From Thauera sp. (GTDB lineage: Bacteria; Pseudomonadota; Gammaproteobacteria; Burkholderiales; Rhodocyclaceae): DNA of 8,637 bases. The position numbers and the translations under genes were made by a program. Location: assembly GCA_003446655.1 (NCBI GenBank), contig DMCZ01000072.1, positions 10,000-18,636 on the forward strand, in the 5' to 3' direction. The first letter of the stretch is position 1; every line of letters starts with the position of its first letter. The notes beneath the pieces are model-generated. The model was not told where the DNA came from. It ran no database searches and was given only the letters and a program-made list of their open reading frames with translations. Positions 7,044-8,637 of the stretch are shown in pieces.

Positions 7044-7825
7044 GCGGTGGCCCTCCTCAGGCTGGCGCGTGCAGAAAAATCAGTGCCGCGGTGGTCGCGG
7101 AGCACGAAGGGCTGGCGCAGGCCGAGCGCGGCGTAGCCGACGATGCCGCACCACTGGGTAGTGAAGCAGCTCGCCACCGCGACGCCGCAGCCGAGCGGGG
7201 CGGGTGCGAGCAGGTCGATGGCGATGCGATTGGCGAGCAGCACACCTCCGTCCGCATCGAACAGGGCGAGCGCTTCCAGCGGCGTGCCGAGCACGGTCGG
7301 GTAACGGTGAAAACGCAGCAGCAGGAAGCCCCTGGGCTCGGTTTCGATCAGACGGTGCTCGATGATGCGTGCGGCGGTCTGGAGCAGGGCGTTGGCGTGG
7401 CTGAGCCAGTCGAGCGGTGACGCGTCGCTGTCCACGAAGCCGAGCAGGCCGCCGTCCGGCGGCAGGATCGGCACCGCGATCCCGACGCGCTGCGTCGGGG
7501 TGCGGGCGGGCAGGGCGGCGCTCGCGTCATGCCCTGCGGAGGCCGTGTGGGCCGCGCTGGCTCGGGACAGCGCACCCGTCGCGGTGGGCGAAACGCCGTC
7601 TTCGTGCCCGCTGCCGATGGCGCGCAGGACGCCGCCCCGGCTGTCGGCGAGCAGGACGGTGGTGGTCGGGCTGTCGAGCTGGCGGTAGAGATCTTCCATG
7701 GCTGGCGCCGACAGGGTCACCAGGCGCTCGAGCTCGAGTCCGCGCGAGGCCCCGGCGGTGCCTTCCCCCTCCGCGACGGCGCCGCCGGTGAGGCTCGACT
7801 GGCTGGGGACGGTGATCGGGTTCAT
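7040..7825 (-). CDS. Stand-alone AcoR-like GAF-PAS sensor protein lacking output domains
   Basis: A 261-residue soluble protein resembling the N-terminal sensory half of AcoR/DhaR-type sigma-54 activators. Residues about 30-160 fit their GAF domain: ERLVTLSAPAMEDLYRQL, VLLADSRGGVLRAIG, IAVPILPPDGGLLGFVDSD and AARIIEHRLI. Residues about 168-258 fit the following PAS: LLLRFHRYPTVLGTPLEALA, FDADGGVLLANRIAIDLL and QPFVLRDHRGTDFSARASLR. It stops there, so no AAA+ ATPase (GAFTGA) or Fis-type helix-turn-helix is present. The middle of the GAF domain (about 80-110), where AcoR proteins carry a conserved GTNxIGT-type segment, is an Ala/Ser-rich stretch with little family likeness. The unusual Cys pair C220/C226 lies in the PAS part. 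The gene heads the operon, overlaps the kinase ATG by 4 nt, and begins after AAGGA with a short 2-nt spacer. It probably feeds a cytoplasmic signal to the kinase-regulator pair; the ligand and mechanism are unknown. Confidence 0.75.
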   Translation of the reverse strand: MNPITVPSQSSLTGGAVAEGEGTAGASRGLELERLVTLSAPAMEDLYRQLDSPTTTVLLADSRGGVLRAIGSGHEDGVSPTATGALSRASAAHTASAGHDASAALPARTPTQRVGIAVPILPPDGGLLGFVDSDASPLDWLSHANALLQTAARIIEHRLIETEPRGFLLLRFHRYPTVLGTPLEALALFDADGGVLLANRIAIDLLAPAPLGCGVAVASCFTTQWCGIVGYAALGLRQPFVLRDHRGTDFSARASLRRATA

Positions 7826-7838
7826 GTTCCTTGGGAAC
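7826..7838. promoter_or_regulatory. Dyad over the ribosome site of the GAF-PAS gene
   Basis: GTTCC-N3-GGAAC forms a perfect 5-bp inverted repeat immediately before the ATG at 7825. On the mRNA strand the 3' arm (GGAAC) contains most of the AAGGA Shine-Dalgarno, so a hairpin would mask it. As DNA it could also be an operator. The same GTTCC half-site recurs in the dyad at 8016-8034. Confidence 0.35.
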
Positions 7839-7868
7839 GTCGCGCGCTGATGGTGACCAGACGCACTT

Positions 7869-7884
7869 TGCAGGATTCATGCCG
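7869..7884 (-). promoter_or_regulatory. Candidate sigma-54 promoter of the GAF-PAS/kinase/regulator operon
   Basis: The minus strand reads CGGCATG-AATC-CTGCA, which has the invariant GG-N10-GC of sigma-54 promoters and matches 9 of 12 conserved positions of TGGCACG-N4-TTGCW. The predicted start is near 7858, giving a leader of about 33 nt before the ATG at 7825. The element is nearly identical to the oppositely oriented one at 8108-8123. A shared operator is the main alternative. Confidence 0.5.
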
Positions 7885-7893
7885 GGTATCCGT

Positions 7894-7920
7894 CGGCCCG
7901 CGCTTGCGCGCCGCGGGCCG
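7894..7920. repeat. Perfect 9-bp inverted repeat with 9-nt loop
   Basis: CGGCCCGCG (7894-7902) and CGCGGGCCG (7912-7920) are exact inverse complements around a 9-nt centre. The dyad begins 10 bp upstream of the minus-strand -24/-12 element and is centred about 49 bp before its predicted start. It could be a protein site or a very stable hairpin. No T run is present, so it is not a typical terminator. Confidence 0.45.
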
Positions 7921-7962
7921 CCCGCCGGCGCTGCCAGGGCAAGATGGCTGCGGCCTGCGCCG

Positions 7963-7988
7963 CGCTCCCCGCCCCGCTCCCCGCCCCG
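7963..7988. repeat. 12-bp direct tandem repeat, two copies
   Basis: GCTCCCCGCCCC at 7964-7975 is repeated exactly at 7976-7987, and the 12-bp period extends one base on each side. The unit is strongly C-rich on the plus strand. The repeat lies in the middle of the divergent intergenic region and may vary in copy number between strains. Confidence 0.6.
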
Positions 7989-8015
7989 TCGGGCTGTGTC
8001 GTCATTGAACAGCAG

Positions 8016-8034
8016 GTGTTCCCATTCGGAGCAC
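8016..8034. promoter_or_regulatory. 7-5-7 dyad, candidate activator (UAS) site
   Basis: GTGTTCC-CATTC-GGAGCAC is an inverted repeat matching at six of seven positions, inside the least GC-rich patch of the gap. Its centre is about 109 bp upstream of the start predicted for the rightward sigma-54 element and about 167 bp upstream of the leftward one. The first distance is typical of enhancer sites for sigma-54 activators. The size and symmetry suit a dimeric regulator; which one is unknown. Confidence 0.35.
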
Positions 8035-8107
8035 TTCTCCACGATCCGGGAATAGGCGCCGCCATGCCCGGTGTGCAAGGGCTTGCCGTCTCTGGCCGAC
8101 GACTAGC

Positions 8108-8123
8108 TGGCATGGATCCTGCG
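8108..8123 (+). promoter_or_regulatory. Candidate sigma-54 promoter of the substrate-binding protein gene
   Basis: TGGCATG-GATC-CTGCG has the GG-N10-GC core and matches 9 of 12 conserved positions of TGGCACG-N4-TTGCW. The predicted start near 8134 leaves a leader of about 55 nt before the ATG at 8189. It departs from consensus at the same two central positions as the leftward element at 7869-7884. Confidence 0.5.
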
Positions 8124-8188
8124 TTCGGCTCCCGACAGGCTGTGCCCCGCGCTCCCGGCGGCGTGCACGAACGACGAGGAGAGATGAC

Positions 8189-8637
8189 ATGGCGGCCCTG
8201 ATCCGACGCCTGCTGGCGCTGCTGCTGACCGCGTTCGCGATGACGGGCGCGCTGGCTGCCGAGCGTGCGGTCGTTCGCATCGGCATCCTGCAGTTCGGCA
8301 CGGTGAGCTGGGAGCTCGAGGTGATGCAGCGTCATGGTCTGGCCGAGCGCGAAGGGATCGAGCTGCGCATCGTGCCGCTGGCCTTGAAGGACGCCGCGAA
8401 CGTTGCGATCCAGGGGGGCGAGGTCGACGTCATCGCCAACGACTGGATCTGGGTCTCGCGAATGCGCTCCGAGGGGAGCGACTACGCGTTTGCCCCGTAT
8501 TCGCAGGCCGTGGGCGGCATCAGCGTCCGGCCGGACGCGGGCGTCGCGCAGTTTGCCGACCTCAAGGGCAAGCGCCTCGGCGTGGCCGGCGGCGCGCTCG
8601 ACAAGAGCTGGCTGCTGCTGCGTGCCTACGCCCGGCG
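8189..8637 (+). CDS. NitT/TauT-type ABC transporter periplasmic substrate-binding protein (5' part)
   Basis: The first 149 codons of a periplasmic solute-binding protein; the gene continues beyond the window. A Sec signal peptide is clear: MAALIRR, a hydrophobic stretch at 8-20, then ALA-A with likely cleavage after A23. The mature part follows the nitrate/sulfonate/taurine-binding fold: VRIGILQFGTVSWELEVMQRHGL (28-50) is strand 1 and the first helix, then the GEVDVIANDWIWVSR segment and ADLKGKRLGVAGGALDKSWL, which closes the first lobe. The ATG has a strong AGGAGAG (8177-8183) 5 nt upstream. An overlapping ATG at 8184 opens only a 5-codon frame. Permease and ATPase genes are expected downstream. 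Similar binding proteins occur beside quinoprotein alcohol dehydrogenase clusters. The ligand cannot be read from the sequence, and nitrate or taurine should not be assumed. Confidence 0.88.
   Translation, partial: MAALIRRLLALLLTAFAMTGALAAERAVVRIGILQFGTVSWELEVMQRHGLAEREGIELRIVPLALKDAANVAIQGGEVDVIANDWIWVSRMRSEGSDYAFAPYSQAVGGISVRPDAGVAQFADLKGKRLGVAGGALDKSWLLLRAYAR

Larger units (their letters stand above)
7826..8188. other. 363-bp divergent intergenic control region
   Basis: No gene is convincing in this gap between the GAF-PAS operon (leftward) and the substrate-binding protein gene (rightward). From left to right it holds a start-site dyad, a leftward -24/-12 element, a 9-bp inverted repeat, a 12-bp tandem repeat, a less GC-rich patch of about 60 bp (7998-8057) with a 7-5-7 dyad, a rightward -24/-12 element, and a good ribosome site. 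I saw no IHF consensus between the two promoters. Confidence 0.7.

Noticed and set aside
7980..8105. Minus-strand peptide reading HTGHGGAYSRIVEKCSEWEH followed by LLFND, in the divergent gap.
   Set aside because: It looks less like a shadow than most frames, but it has only a TTG start, a stop codon 8 codons upstream, no ribosome site, and it dissolves into Gly/Arg/Ala-rich sequence. I do not recognise it; a gene remnant is possible but unsupported.
8184..8201. Five-codon frame (ATG ACA TGG CGG CCC TGA) overlapping the start of the binding-protein gene.
   Set aside because: Its ATG abuts the Shine-Dalgarno with no spacing, and the ATG at 8189 has proper spacing and a signal peptide. It is most likely chance.
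1..8637. tRNA, rRNA, CRISPR array, insertion sequence or attachment site.
   Set aside because: I saw no cloverleaf, no array of spaced repeats, no transposase and no terminal inverted repeats anywhere in the window.

Overview
The window is very GC-rich and densely packed. Its proteins look betaproteobacterial, most like Rhodocyclales of the Thauera/Azoarcus kind. That is my inference from protein style, because no rRNA or other phylogenetic marker is present. The theme at both ends is PQQ-dependent (quinoprotein) alcohol oxidation and its control. It opens with pqqE, the radical-SAM enzyme of PQQ synthesis, and closes with a probable regulatory and transport locus of the sort found beside quinoprotein dehydrogenases.

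Layout: pqqE (8-1147, +) runs convergently into a DUF808/YedI-family membrane protein (1249-2160, -). A 193-bp gap separates that gene from a divergent phospholipid N-methyltransferase-like SAM enzyme (2354-2896, +). This faces, tail to tail with 16 bp between, a large PhoD-like metallophosphatase with no export signal (2913-4913, -). Next come three minus-strand genes that read, in transcription order, as a GAF-PAS sensor protein (7040-7825), a MoxY/NarX-type sensor kinase (5682-7043; ATGA overlap with the sensor gene) and a NarL-type response regulator (5010-5660; 21-bp gap). A 363-bp divergent intergenic region (7826-8188) separates this operon from a NitT/TauT-type periplasmic substrate-binding protein gene (8189-, +) that runs off the window.

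The most interesting part is the right-hand 1.6 kb. The GAF-PAS protein looks like the sensory half of an AcoR-type sigma-54 activator, but it stops where the AAA+ domain would begin and is translationally coupled to a histidine kinase. The divergent intergenic region carries two oppositely oriented, almost identical GG-N10-GC elements that fit sigma-54 (-24/-12) promoters, one placed correctly for each transcription unit. Between them lie a 7-5-7 dyad at a position suited to an activator site, a perfect 9-bp inverted repeat and a 12-bp tandem repeat. My working model is that alcohol or aldehyde signals are sensed by this three-gene module and passed to the response regulator. A separate sigma-54 activator encoded elsewhere would drive both divergent units. 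The promoter elements and gene order are seen directly; the signal and regulatory wiring are inference.
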